The notes under the pieces: generated by a model
The model's input: only the letters and a program-made list of their open reading frames with translations
Told to the model about the DNA's origin: nothing
Databases searched by the model: none
Made by a program: the position numbers and the translations under genes
Shown here: positions 24,697-35,800 of the stretch, piece after piece
How positions within the stretch are numbered: position 1 is the first letter of the stretch
Layout: each line of letters starts with the position of its first letter
Assembly (NCBI GenBank): GCA_951799445.1
Contig: OX637293.1
Coordinates: 19,406,001-19,470,000, forward strand
Direction of reading: 5' to 3'
Length of the DNA: 64,000 nt
From: Pseudisothecium myosuroides
Lineage: Eukaryota; Streptophyta; Bryopsida; Hypnales; Lembophyllaceae

Positions 24697-24700
24697 TTAA

Positions 24701-25077
24701 CTTCTAAAGTCCCCAGGTCTTTTTTGTTCCATCAAAAATCACTCTAAAAGTCCATTTCTATTGCAAAGAGCAAAAAAATAATTTAGAAATTGATATTTGT
24801 GCATGTTTAATTGCAAGATCTTGCATAAGACTAGCAAAAGAATGCGGGGAAGAAATCTTAGAAACTTTTACCACATAGATTGCAAGATGTTTGTGCTTAA
24901 AGTGAAGAGAACAAGTTTTTTTTAGTACATTCAATGACTAAATTGTTTGGCTTTGAATCTTCTTAACTTAGAATTTTTGCATTAAACATTTTGATTTAAA
25001 AAAGTTTCATACTGAAGAATTCAGTTGAAAGTCCAAGACAACAAGGTTCAAAAACAAAAAAACTTAACTTTCATTCT
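24701..25077 (+). mobile_element. Family C element, truncated
   Basis: The left end follows TTAA at 24697-24700 (TTAACTTCTAAAGTCCCCAGG). The body matches the first ~380 bp of 16610-17541. It is cut off at the next TTAA terminus. Confidence 0.55.
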
Positions 25078-25081
25078 TTAA

Positions 25082-25390
25082 CCCCTACAGTTCAAAGGCC
25101 ATATTTTTTGGTTAAAAACAACTAAAAATTGCTACTTTTACTATGTTCACCCAAAGAAAAAAAATAGAATCTAACCACATGCTCTTGTACTTCACTTATC
25201 TCATATTATGTGGTAAAAATTTCATAAAAATCAACCATACAAATTGGAAGATATTAGCATTCAAATTGGAAGATATTAGTTGGAATTTGAAAACAAGTTT
25301 TTTTGAATGTTGGCCTGCAACTTTAGATGACTTTGACTACTCACCTACAAATTTCAAATGACTTTTGACTGACATTTGTTAGAACTTATA
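25082..25390 (+). mobile_element. Family C element, truncated
   Basis: The left end follows TTAA at 25078-25081 and reads CCCCTACAGTTCAAAGGCC. The body matches the start of family C (CTTGTACTTCACTT..GTGGTAAAAATTTCAT). It lies between a truncated sister copy and a family D element, giving three TTAA elements in a row. Confidence 0.55.
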
Positions 25391-25402
25391 ATTTTGCCAT
25401 AA

Positions 25403-26055
25403 CCCCTAAATGCTTGAGGCACCAAATTTTGGTGTCAACATGCAAATACTTTGAAGTTAAATAAACGTAAACCAAGCTACTAATTTTAATAGTTTATATT
25501 TTTGGAAAACCCTTTTTGAAGTCAAGTTTAAGGATCAAAAATTTGATTTTGAAAATTAATGATTATGATTTTTCTATTCAAGATTTGGTGTAAGGGTGTC
25601 CATTGCAAATCTTGATTTTCTAGTGTTGAAGGCACTTGGAAATGAGCCTCAAAATACACTAGATCTTGGAGAAAAAATCACATTAGAAATTCACTTATAA
25701 AAATTGTAGAGTAGATTTTGAGAAGCCATAAATTGATTCTAGTTATGCATGTTATACACTTTAACCTCATATTATTTTGGTGACCAATTTTTTTGATTTG
25801 ACATGTGAAAAGAGGATTGAAAGACTTCAAATCACTTTCATAGTTATCAATACCCTCATAATCAAACATTATAATCTTTCATTCCATTATATATGTGTGT
25901 GTGTATGTGTGTTTTTCCCATGGAATATTTAGCATGTCTAGTTTAAATGTGTACGGTTACAATTCAAAAAAATGATAAAACTTATCAAAATGTTGTCTTT
26001 TTGTTCAATTTAGAGCATATTCTAAGAAGCTCTAAAAGGCCTGGGGCATTTAGGG
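25403..26055 (+). mobile_element. Family D TTAA-type element
   Basis: The ends CCCCTAAATGCTTGAGGCACC and GGCCTGGGGCATTTAGGG form imperfect inverted repeats. The flanking tetranucleotides have decayed to ATAA-like sequence. Its 653-bp body aligns along its length with 45898-46557 inside CFAP70. No transposase is encoded. Confidence 0.65.
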
Positions 26056-26138
26056 AATAATATATTCTAAAAAATTTGGAATGGTTATAAAAGAAAAATG
26101 TTGCCAAACAATGGAATTTGATATATGAACACCTTGTA

Positions 26139-26448
26139 AGGTAGGAGGCCCATAAATTGCTCATGCAAGAGCTGAAATTGAATTTTGGAGAGGTAAAACA
26201 TCTTAAAATATTTTTTAGTAAAATTTCCTTGAAGGACAAGTGGAATTGGCATCTAAACCAAGTTGTCTCATATTTTTTGGAGCTTTGTAGAATTAGTTAT
26301 GAAATTTTGAAGTTGAAATGGCATAGGGCTCTAAAATCGCCCACCTCCTAAAATGTGCATTGTTTGTACATTGCTCAAGGCTATGAAAAAGCAGCATGTA
26401 CAAGTAGTGTACATTTGAGGAGGTAGGCAATTTCAGAGCCTAATACCT
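26139..26448. mobile_element. TA-flanked MITE with AGGTAGGAGG ends
   Basis: The left end AGGTAGGAGGCCCATAAATT follows TA 26137-26138. The right end is mutated (AGAGCCTAATACCTT). The interior is very close to 8801-9128, including the central TGTACATTG/CAATGTACA-like arms. Confidence 0.75.
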
Positions 26449-26477
26449 TGCTCTCTAAAACTACTAACAATAGTGTA

Positions 26478-27017
26478 CATGCAATGACAACTTAAAAAGT
26501 TCATAACTACATATGTTGGTAGATTTTGAATATCTTTTTTAGTATCATTTTTTGACCTTGATGTTTGGCACACACATTATTAACATACAATTGATCTCAC
26601 GACAAAAATTTCTTGGTAAATAAACAATTTTTCAATCCTTGGGATAGTGTCAAAGTTGGTAGTAGAAAAAATGTTTCTCAAAACTACACATGTTGGTAGA
26701 TTTCAAATATCTTTTTTTTTTGTGAATCTTTTGACCTTGAAATTTGGCACACATGTTATCAACATAGAAATGACCCCGTCCCAAAAATCTCATGGTAAAA
26801 AAAATAAATTTCAGCCCTTGCGAGGGTGTCAAAGTTGGCAGTAGTGAAAATTTTCTCACAGCTACACATGTTGGTAGATTTCAAATATCTTTTTTTGAGT
26901 GAATCTTTTGACCTTGAAATTTGACACATGTATTATTAACATTGAGATGATCTTGTACCAAAATTTTCATGATAAAAGAACAAATTTTCAGCCCTTGAGA
27001 GGGTGTCAAAGTTGGTC
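26478..27017. repeat. Tandem repeat, ~178-bp unit, 3 copies
   Basis: The landmark ATGTTGGTAGATTT recurs at about 26513, 26690 and 26868. Each unit also contains TTTTGACCTTGA..TTTG and ends with GTGTCAAAGTTGG. It is a satellite-like array too short to suggest a function. Confidence 0.85.
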
Positions 27018-27019
27018 CC

Positions 27020-27744
27020 CATAAGAATGCAAAAACGCCATTTTCACTTGGACCCTACTGTACAAAATATACGTCAAATACATTTTATTTTATTTTTTAA
27101 GCATATACGGCAAATACATTAAAACGTTTGACTTTGTGAAATTCTATATTTTTCAATATAATTTCGCATTCCAGAGGCAAGGGAAAGGCCACTGACAGTG
27201 CCCTTGGGGCTTCTGTCCTGAGTGTCCTCTGCAGTGGACTTTGGTGTGCCACAACAGTTTGCAGTGTCCTCTTCACTTCTGACAATCAAATGTTTAATTA
27301 AATCACCCATTGTCCTTAACCTCTTTTTTTATGCACGCCTTCCCATTATAAAATCTCAGTCATTCATGTTCTGAGATTACAAGGTATCATGTACTGAAAA
27401 TCCCATATTAAATTCTTATCACAACTCGGGACTGAGTGAAAACCCAAGGACAAGTAATTCGGCTCAACTAGGCTTCATCCTTGCCTTGTAAGGTGAAAGA
27501 GACCTCACAAAAGAAGGGAGGGAGAATATAAGGATAAAAAAATTAGGCAAGGACGATGTAAATATCAACTTACATGTGCATTTGGTTGACTTGGGGAGTA
27601 AGTCAGCTGGCCAAGGACTCACATTCACATCACCTTCTTTCACCTTCTTTTTGTATGTTTGAATATTAATAGTAAGGAAAGGAAGGGGGGGGGTCCAATA
27701 ATAAAAGAGTACTTGGGAGTGCTCATCCGGATTTTTGGAGGGGT
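27020..27744. other. Intergenic with a coding-like - strand patch
   Basis: 27170-27310 on the - strand is GC-richer and reads as a polar peptide containing GTPKSTAEDTQDRSPKG. No splice-bounded model could be built and there is no recognisable family, so it may be an exon relic. The remainder shows nothing. Confidence 0.3.
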
Positions 27745-28014
27745 TAAAATAATGCACAGCAACAAAAACTCAAAACTTTTCTCAGTCAATTTTTCTTGGA
27801 AGAAAAAGAGAAGCTGCAACTAATGCATTTTGTTTTATATTTATCAGACTCTTTTTGAATTAGTTATGAATTTTTAAATTTGAATTGGAGGAACTATCAA
27901 AAATCATACACACTTTGAAATGTTCATTGTGAATACATTACAAAAATTCAATGTGTATCCCTATGTTAAAGGATGCTTTAAGAGTGACAAGGGTAGTTTT
28001 AGCACACCCCACCT
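27745..28014. mobile_element. Degenerate AGGTAGG-family MITE
   Basis: The right end is CCCCACCTTA with TA at 28015-28016. The inner TTTTGTTTTATATTTATCAGA..TTAGTTATGAATTTTT matches the family core. The left end is decayed. Confidence 0.4.
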
Positions 28015-28016
28015 TA

Positions 28017-28734
28017 TACAAGGTAGATGATCCTAGTGTGGGCAAAATCATGGTTGAGTTGCCTACATGGGATGTTTGATTTCTTTTTCTATATTCACCA
28101 ATAGGAATATGCAAGAATAGGAGAAAGTAATTGATTTTTTTTTATAGGAATAAGTTTCTTATGAAAATTTTGAAGTGTATTGCTCAAATACCATATTCTC
28201 AAAACATCATTGAGTATAGGCACAAAAAGCAACATTAAGTGTGTCCCAAGTAATTATGGGATCTAGTCGCTTGATATGGTCTCAATCTCTTCAAATAATG
28301 GCCACAACATCAAGTCCCTAAAACAATAACTTTCTATGACAATTTAACATCGAAGAAGGTAGGAATTCCTATTGTGATCTCTAAATTACTCCATTATTGC
28401 CACTCAGAACTTTGATGGTTTTCCACTATTATCCCATTGTGCCCCAAATCTCAACTATTTAAGAATGACGGTTCACGTTTAATAATACATGACTAAAATG
28501 ATTTGTTTAGTGGCTACCAGAATAAGGAAGGAGTGTCTATCTTCAATACCTTGAAATCACTAAAATTTTGGAAATAAAGTTTGATTCAATAGAAAATCAT
28601 GACACTCCCTCATGAAACAATTAGCGCACAAATCATTTCCCGCAATAATTTTATTATTTCAAACAGTAAGGATGACATAAAGAGGGAGGCATGATATAAG
28701 TATTAGATTTTGATCAATTTTTTTTTAAACACAA
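28017..28734. other. Intergenic, nothing recognised
   Basis: AT-rich DNA without gene or element signatures. Confidence 0.4.
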
Positions 28735-29620
28735 TTTTCGCCAATTGTTTACAACCAAACTATATTGGCGTTTCTTTGTAAAGGGAATTTTCATTTTTTT
28801 CAATCAAACTAGTTAGATTACCGTTGTATTTTAAAGGCCAATAGCCAAATTTTACCTAGGTTTCACCTAATTTTGACATAGATATCACCAAGTATCAACC
28901 AAGTATCAAATGGGTATTTGAAGAAACAACTGTCTACTTCTCCCAAATGATAAAAAAAACTGAATAGATTTTTGATATACAAGTGGATTTATAGTCATTA
29001 AGATTTATTAGATTTGAGGGGGGTGGTATGTATCTTGAGAAGATTTTGGAACACCTGGTACATTGCCCTACAAAGGACACTCTACATTCTACACACATTT
29101 GCAGAATCCAAGTGTCCAATGCAAGATTGTATTATCCTCCAATGTAAGAATTTTTTAATTTGTTTGAAATGTCCAGTTTGGTCCACTGTCCTTGCCCTCT
29201 CATTGACCCAAAATATGCTGCTTTGTGTTAATATTTAATCTGTGTATTCTTAAATTATACTTTTGTTAACTTAAAAATAATGCCCAGTTGCAAGGTCAAT
29301 CTTTGGGAAACTCTTTGCCATCGTTTTTACAAATTTTGGAAGATACAATCACCATAATACTCTTGAATGGGTACTAGTGGTTGGTAGCAGTGATTTTTTT
29401 AAATCATTTTAGAGCAGCCAGTTATTTCTTCAATACTCATGTGATACTTGGGTGATACTTGGTGATATCTATATCAAAATTAGGTGATACCTCCATAAAA
29501 TTGGGCTATTGGTCTTAAAATATAGCAATAATTTGGCTATTATAAATGAAAATTCTCTTGACAAAAAATAGCTAGCACATTTTGGTTGCAGCCAATTAGC
29601 AAAAAATCATGTATAAAAAA
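28735..29620. mobile_element. Element with ~190-bp imperfect terminal inverted repeats
   Basis: The left arm (28735-28920) and right arm (29425-29620) are inverted copies. Shared blocks include GGCCAATAGCCAAATTTTA, CACCTAATTTTGA..ATAGATATCACCAAGTATC and TGCAACCAAAA. The ~500-bp interior is unrelated to other repeats here and contains a coding-like frame at 29014-29160. Long TIRs around unrelated DNA would suit a Mutator-like (Pack-MULE) element. The target duplication could not be read, so the class is unproven. A partial copy surrounds the Tc1 element at 50.6-52.4 kb. Confidence 0.55.
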
Positions 29621-29914
29621 ACACTGGTCTTCGGCATGCACACACAAGCGTTCAATCAATAATAGTAAATCCCTTTTATTCCATGCTACGTATTGGTACA
29701 CTCTTTACATTGTCTCACACTAATTCTTTTGACAGTTACCACTAATTTATATCACCAATCACAGTATTAGATAAAAGACAAAATTCAATTTTTGGCAAGT
29801 TGTAAATACAAACATCCAACAATATTTTTTATATGTATCTCAAACTCATATGTTAGATTAGGAAGCCTAGTTCAAATATACCCTAAAGAGGCTAAGAGAG
29901 TGTACAACTTTAAC

Positions 29915-31846
29915 CTAAATTCCACATGCTGAGTTCCATGATCCGGTGTACTCCATCTTGTGCAAAGTTGGAATAAGGGACGCCGATTCCTTGCAAGTCC
30001 TTTGGATTCCAAGATGCTCATAAAAGCTCTGAAAAAGTGTTACAAAGAAGAGTTAGAAACTGTGTTTTTCGTTGACAAATCAGTATATCATACAACAATA
30101 TAAATTAATCTGTAGATAGTAACAGGGAATTTTCATGAAATGGGGATATTACTCATATAACGGCACCCTATTTAGATGCTCCATACACGTGGTTTGTAGT
30201 CTGTACAAGTAAAAATTGAAATTTCTAGCAACATTTTGTAACAGTGTGGATTGAGACTCATTAACTTGTTAGCAAGAAAACGAAGAAAATCCAGTTTAAG
30301 GTTTGACATTTAGTCATGGAATCCACTCATCAGATTCCGGCGAACTGTTTGAACACTCTGAATAAGCCTTCCAAATTCAGATTCTCACCATGTTCATCAC
30401 TTGCTTTAATCTTATTTAAATGAATCCATGAGTCACTTATTGTATATATTGTCAAGATGTTTCCAATGAGTTGTCACCCATCAAATTCCAATGAGTCAGT
30501 TGAATGAAGTGAACTTCCAAAATTCGAATTGTAACAATCCTAACAATTTGCTCAAATCTTCTTCAAATGACTCAAATGAGGAGTCTATCTTGCAACAAAA
30601 TACGAGCTTTCCAACAAAATTTCTAGCAAAATTTTGATTAGATAGAATGTGTGTTGTTAATTACATATATTATATACTTTAGTGCATTGAGAAATTCACA
30701 AGAAATTAGATAAAAAGACCCCCAAAAAAACAGAAAAGAAAGAAACCCATTCAAATATCAAGAATCATTCAAATCACTTGAAAGCGATGAAAATGAAACC
30801 CCTACCTTAGAAGTCTTAATTTCAAACTCAAGAATAGAGTTTCGACCTGATGACGCTTTGCAAGCTCTCACAACAGCCAATGCTCCCCTTTTTCTCTGCC
30901 ACAATCAAGCCAAAGCAATGAGTAACAATGTCTCCTTACTCAATGTCAAATGATAGCATTTCAAACAAAAATTACAAAAGCCCTATTTCAAAGAATATTT
31001 TTGAATGCCAATATTCAAGATGACGTAAATTGTAACAGGTAAGGAAGGACCCCATAATCACCACTGACCCCAAATTTCCATCCATTTTTTTTGAACTATG
31101 TGCATATGTTGAATAAGAGAATGTAACCACCTAAACATATCTTCAAGACTCGATTTTGGGTCAACCACGAAAACAACTGAGCCTTCGTAACTTTTGTCAG
31201 GTATACAAATGAAGCATTCTTTAGTGCATTGGATACTTCTTTCATTTGCTAACAAAAAGACCCATGTGAAACATTGACCAATCTATTCTAGAAACTATGC
31301 TCGATGCAAAAAGTAACAATTATAAAAGTCCCTAAGATACAGATTACCAATTACGACATAGAAGGGACCTTTTGACGTTTTATCAGTTTGATCTTCAACT
31401 TTAAAACATTACATGTGATACAACAGGGTTGTAGGATAGACGAATCTCTAGCAGACAGTTTTGAATCTTCAAGGGTGCACCTATATGAAATTTACAGGTC
31501 ATCTAAAAGTTCTCAGTTCTGGAAATTCACAGAAATTATAAAAAATTCTTCCCAAACCATAGTTGAATATTGGAAATGAATGAATTCCAAAAAAACCCAG
31601 AGACTCTAATTTGGACAGTAAATGTGCAAATCAGTTGAAAAGGACAATTTCAGCACACTCGACCTTACCTTCAAATCAGTTTTCTGGCCTCGTGAGAACA
31701 GAGAATTCAAGCTGTCCTGCCTTGTCCACTCGAGCTGGCGCTTCCCTTTGTCAAAGCAGAAGTTAGGGTTGCAACCGAATCCCCACTTTGAAAAACACAA
31801 ATGTTCACATGCTTGAAAATAAACTCCACGGGTGCCCACCCAAGTT
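29915..31846 (-). CDS. Putative three-exon gene of unknown function (- strand, 5' end incomplete)
   Basis: Three - strand segments join with canonical splice sites and matching phase. They are about 31846-31669 (donor AAG|GTAAGG), 30895-30806 (acceptor GTGGCAG, donor AAG|GTAGGG; exactly 30 codons) and 30028-29915 (acceptor TTTTTCAG, stop TAG). The middle exon encodes RKRGALAVVRACKASSGRN and so on. The joined Arg/Ser-rich, acid-poor N-terminal part could be an organelle transit peptide (inference). No ATG lies in frame before an upstream stop. An acceptor (GTGCAG) at 31847-31849 suggests the start lies in an upstream exon near the telo-box motifs at 31895-31925. I do not recognise the family, and it may be a non-coding transcript. 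Confidence 0.4.
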
Positions 31847-31894
31847 CTGCACAATCAGCCAGTTTCACATAGTTATGCGAAATGCTGAGATCTA

Positions 31895-31925
31895 ACAGCA
31901 AACCCTAACAGCAAACCCTAACAGA
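31895..31925. promoter_or_regulatory. Paired telo-box motifs
   Basis: Two AAACCCTAACAG units lie in direct repeat. The AAACCCTA telo-box is an established plant promoter/5' leader motif. It lies at the presumed 5' end of the - strand gene and about 1 kb upstream of CFAP70. A further AAACCCTAAACC occurs at 32140-32151. Function is inferred from motif and position only. Confidence 0.45.
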
Positions 31926-32253
31926 CTGGTAAGGTCCACACTAATAACCGAAAACGATAACGAACGGTTAGCCCCTCTAGCCCTCCTCATCCTGCACCCA
32001 CCCACCCTCTCTCACAGCAATGCCTTTACCCCAACTCCATAATCGCTAGCAATGTCACAGTAGCGATGGTGTCATGAATTCAATTCAATTTCTCACTGAG
32101 CATGTCGTCGTAAACAAGTGAGAAGAAAATGGACAAAAAAACCCTAAACCACCCGAAAGATATCCTCAGAATTAACCTCACAATTCCCATTTGCAATTTC
32201 ATAATCCTTGCGTCCCTATTGACATCCATCCTCTCACGGATACGGAGAATAAG

Positions 32254-32600
32254 AAGTAGGTCATTCATAGTTTCACAAATTAGGGTTGTCCGAGAGCGAG
32301 CTTATTCTGTTCCGCAAGAAGAGGCAATTCTCAATTCAATGTCACTTGAAAACTCAACACCAAAGGAGTTTCAAACCTCTTCTACTCAAATTTCCAGAAC
32401 CACATTCCAAACAAGGGCTAGTATGTTGACATAAGTAGGTCATTGAGTTTCATAGATTAGAAAGTGTCAGAGTGCAAGGCAATTCTCCAAATGCGACTTG
32501 AAAACTGAACACCAAAGGGATTTCAAACCTCGTCTAAATTACAGGAAATTTCAGAACCTCATTCCAAAATACCTTACGAGGGCGCCAGTACGTTGAAAAA
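32254..32600. repeat. ~170-bp tandem duplication upstream of CFAP70
   Basis: Two adjacent diverged copies share AAGTAGGTCATT..AGTTTCA, GGCAATTCTC, CTTGAAAACT.AACACCAAAGG, TTTCAAACCTC and CATTCCAAA. Both copies lie within the presumed promoter/leader between the - strand gene and CFAP70. Confidence 0.75.
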
Positions 32601-32892
32601 AGAAAAATCCGCATTGTGCCGAAAGCTGCAAATCACGGAGCAGGACTTGTGCGGGCCATAAAGTGAAAGAAATGGTGAAACCTCCAGAGTCTTTGATTAA
32701 GGAGTATAGTAAATGATTTGGCAATTCAATTTGGATCCATCACAGAAACTGAGAATCCCAGACTTCGCATCCCAGACTTCAAATTTCCGGCCATTTCATA
32801 ACACCGTAAGGACTTTTGGTCGTGCAGTACAAGTCCTTTTGGTCGTAGCCATTTCGAAGCCATTTCGTGAGAATTTGAGGAGATTCATTCCA

Positions 32893-35800
32893 ATGGCGCC
32901 CAAAGCCTCACCCAAAGCCGCTGCAGCTCCCACTCCACCCCCACCAGCGCCCCCAGTGGAAGGCGACCCCCTGGACGAGTACTCCGAAGGCGAGGAAGAA
33001 GACATCCCCAAGTCCAAAATCAAAGTGGAAATCATCTCCGCCACCGCCGTCTGGGCCATCGAATCCAGCGAGGAGAAGTCCAAAATCGCATTCGACATCC
33101 AGTTCCCTGACGAGCCTCCTCCACCCCCACCCGACCCCACAACACCCCCGGTCGAGATTCCATCTTTCCTCCCCGAAATCGAACCAATTCCCAAAGGAGT
33201 CTGGCCACTTCCTCCACCACCACCACCACCACCGCCGCCAACAGACCCTGTATCCCCACCCACAACAGATCCTGCATCCCCAGACCCTGCATCCCGACCT
33301 GCGAATTTCAAATTCTCTTTTGTCCGAGAATTCGAGCGCACCCCCTCTTACCTCCTCTGCAACAAACTCGTGCAAGAGCCCATGTTGATCACAGCCCACT
33401 GGATCTCCCCCTCGGGCTCTTCCAAAGCTCCCATCGCCACAGCCCAAGTGAACCTCGCGGAGTTGCTTCACTTGCACCAGTGCACCTTAACCACAGTCTC
33501 CCCACTCACGCCTTACATTGAGCCTCCCGTTACGGTTAAGGCTCCGTCTCCAACGCCATCATCAGGGAAAGGGGGCAAGAAGGCAGCAGCGAAGGCAGCA
33601 GCGAAGGCGGCACCTCCACCACCAGCGGCAGGGAAGAAAGGCGCCGTTGTGGCGGCAGGAGCTCCAGTGTCGGTGACGGAGCCGAAGCCTGCGCTGTTGG
33701 AGGGCGCGAGCGTGACGGTGCTGATGACGACGAGTGAGCCGCTCGTGACGGAAGCGGATCGCAAGCACGGGTTTGTTATTGAAGTGGATGTTGTGACCAT
33801 CCGTGAGCTGCCGCCCAAGGTGCAGGAGCTCGGGAGGGAGCCTGTGCAGGCCAGTGCTTTTTTTTTTTTTTTTTTTAATAAATTATAATTTATAATTTAT
33901 AATTTTATTTATTTTAATAAATTTGTCGGCCATTTGCACTAAAATAATGGGCCCTGCACTATGCCCTTGGAAAAAAATAGTACTGAAAGAGTGGAAAATT
34001 GCCGGAAAATTTCAAATTAGAAGAAAATTTTGGATAGAATCGCTAGATTGTGGATGAAAATAGAATTATGGATTTGTGATATATGCTAATATATGTGATA
34101 TTTTCTATCTAATAAGTGGATGAATCTTGGAATTTGGAGCACCACTAATAGCATTTAATATCACCACTTTTGCACTTCATAAAAAATGAGAAAAAAAGCA
34201 CCCTGGTGCAGGTGTTTGGATTTACCGTGGGGTTTACGATTCCGGGGTTTAGTGCAGACTCGGCTTGGTGGAATGCGGTGAATGAGATGGATGTGGAGGC
34301 GAAGAAGGTGTTTGGGGAGTTCCGGGCGATTGGGGGGACGGTGATGCAAGAGGAGGTGACAGTGTCCAAAGTGCAGGTAAGGTAGAAGCACCAATTCTTG
34401 TCCGTTTAAGAAATTCAGCATAGTTGGAGGCACTTTTTGTAGCATTGGCAATTGAAAATCGTGAATTTTCAAAAACAAAGTTAGAATTTTTGGATAAGGC
34501 ATCTATTTTCTGTGAATTTTCAAAGTAGGACTTTGTAGGGCACCTCAAACCGTACTCTCGTCACGGCTATCTAGATTCTGACACGATAATCTAAAAAAAT
34601 CAACAAGCACCAACCACAATTAAGCATTGGTACAGTTTTGAAGTACTTTAGCGGACACTTTTGAGAGGAGTTTACAGTAAAACAATGAATACATGAATGG
34701 GAATGGATGCTCCTACTTTAAGGTAGTCCTACAATTTTCAGCTGTAAACTTTTGTAGGAAGAAAAATGGAATTGGCATCTAACCCAAGTCGTTTTATATT
34801 CTTTGGACCTTCGTGGAATTAGTTACAAATTTTTAAAATCAAAACACAATGGTCATCGAAAGCGACAACCTCCTGAAATGTACACTATTGGTACATTGAA
34901 GAAAGTAAAGTGTACCTCTATATCATGATCGCTTTTAGGGCACCACTACCGTATCTAACTTCTAACTTAGTCCCAAAGTCCCGACGGGGGACTATTGGGA
35001 TTTTAGTTAGGCTTGTGTGATCTCAATTTTTTACCTCATTTTTTGAATTTTTTTCGAAGATAGGAAATTAGATTAGATTGCTATCAATATTTGACTTACA
35101 TTTTACTTTGCAAATAAAAAATAAAAAATAACAAAATACTACTATTCGTACTAGACCTAAACTATACAAAATTCTGCCCCCACCCCCATCCTTATACTTA
35201 CAATCTACTTAGAGTAAACATGCCAATTACTGCACAGACTCAAAAAATGGACAACAGCTGTTGACATTTACTGTACAACAACCGCACAATTCAACTATTG
35301 ATTCAATTGCAATGGGAACAAGATTTTGTATCACCACCCAATGACTGCACATTGTGCGGTAAAGGGTACAAGGAATTTTAACTAGAGTTCAGCTTTATTG
35401 CCTTTAAATTGCAATACAATTTGTAGGAAGAAATCTTTTTGCATTCTACCTTTTGAAGGTGAATCTTAACTTGACATTTGATAATCACGCCAAATTTCAA
35501 AATATGCAAGTCTCTATATTTATATGAAGAAGGTTTTGAATTTTGTTTGTCCGGTGATTGGCATGTTTAATCTACTAACTTCTTTAACCCCTTCCACCAA
35601 AACAATCCATCTCCCCCTCATTAGTTCTAAATGTGAAACCTACTTTTTAAAACTAGAAAAGAGTCTTGCTTTTAACAAAGGTATGTAGCATAAATGTCAC
35701 TAATACTAACTTCTTGAATTGAACAAATTCTCCATTAATTCCAATCCTTTATGGTGATTGGAGTTTCTCTCTTTTTCTTTGCAAGTCAATGTTTGAGAAT

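Noticed and set aside
31036..31260. Possible AGGTAGGTATCCC-family MITE
   Set aside because: Only loose similarity to 20537-20762 (CCACTGA..CCAAA, CTTC.TAACTTTTG) and no clear inverted partner end, so it is not listed as an element.
32796..33477. Gly-rich and Trp/Gly-rich ORFs of 181-189 codons on the - strand
   Set aside because: They are antisense shadows of the Pro-rich CFAP70 exon 1.
33844..33853. GT at 33854 as CFAP70 intron 1 donor
   Set aside because: It leaves phase 1, which does not match the phase-0 acceptor at 34211. Only GT at 33844 or the GC at 33850 keep the frame.
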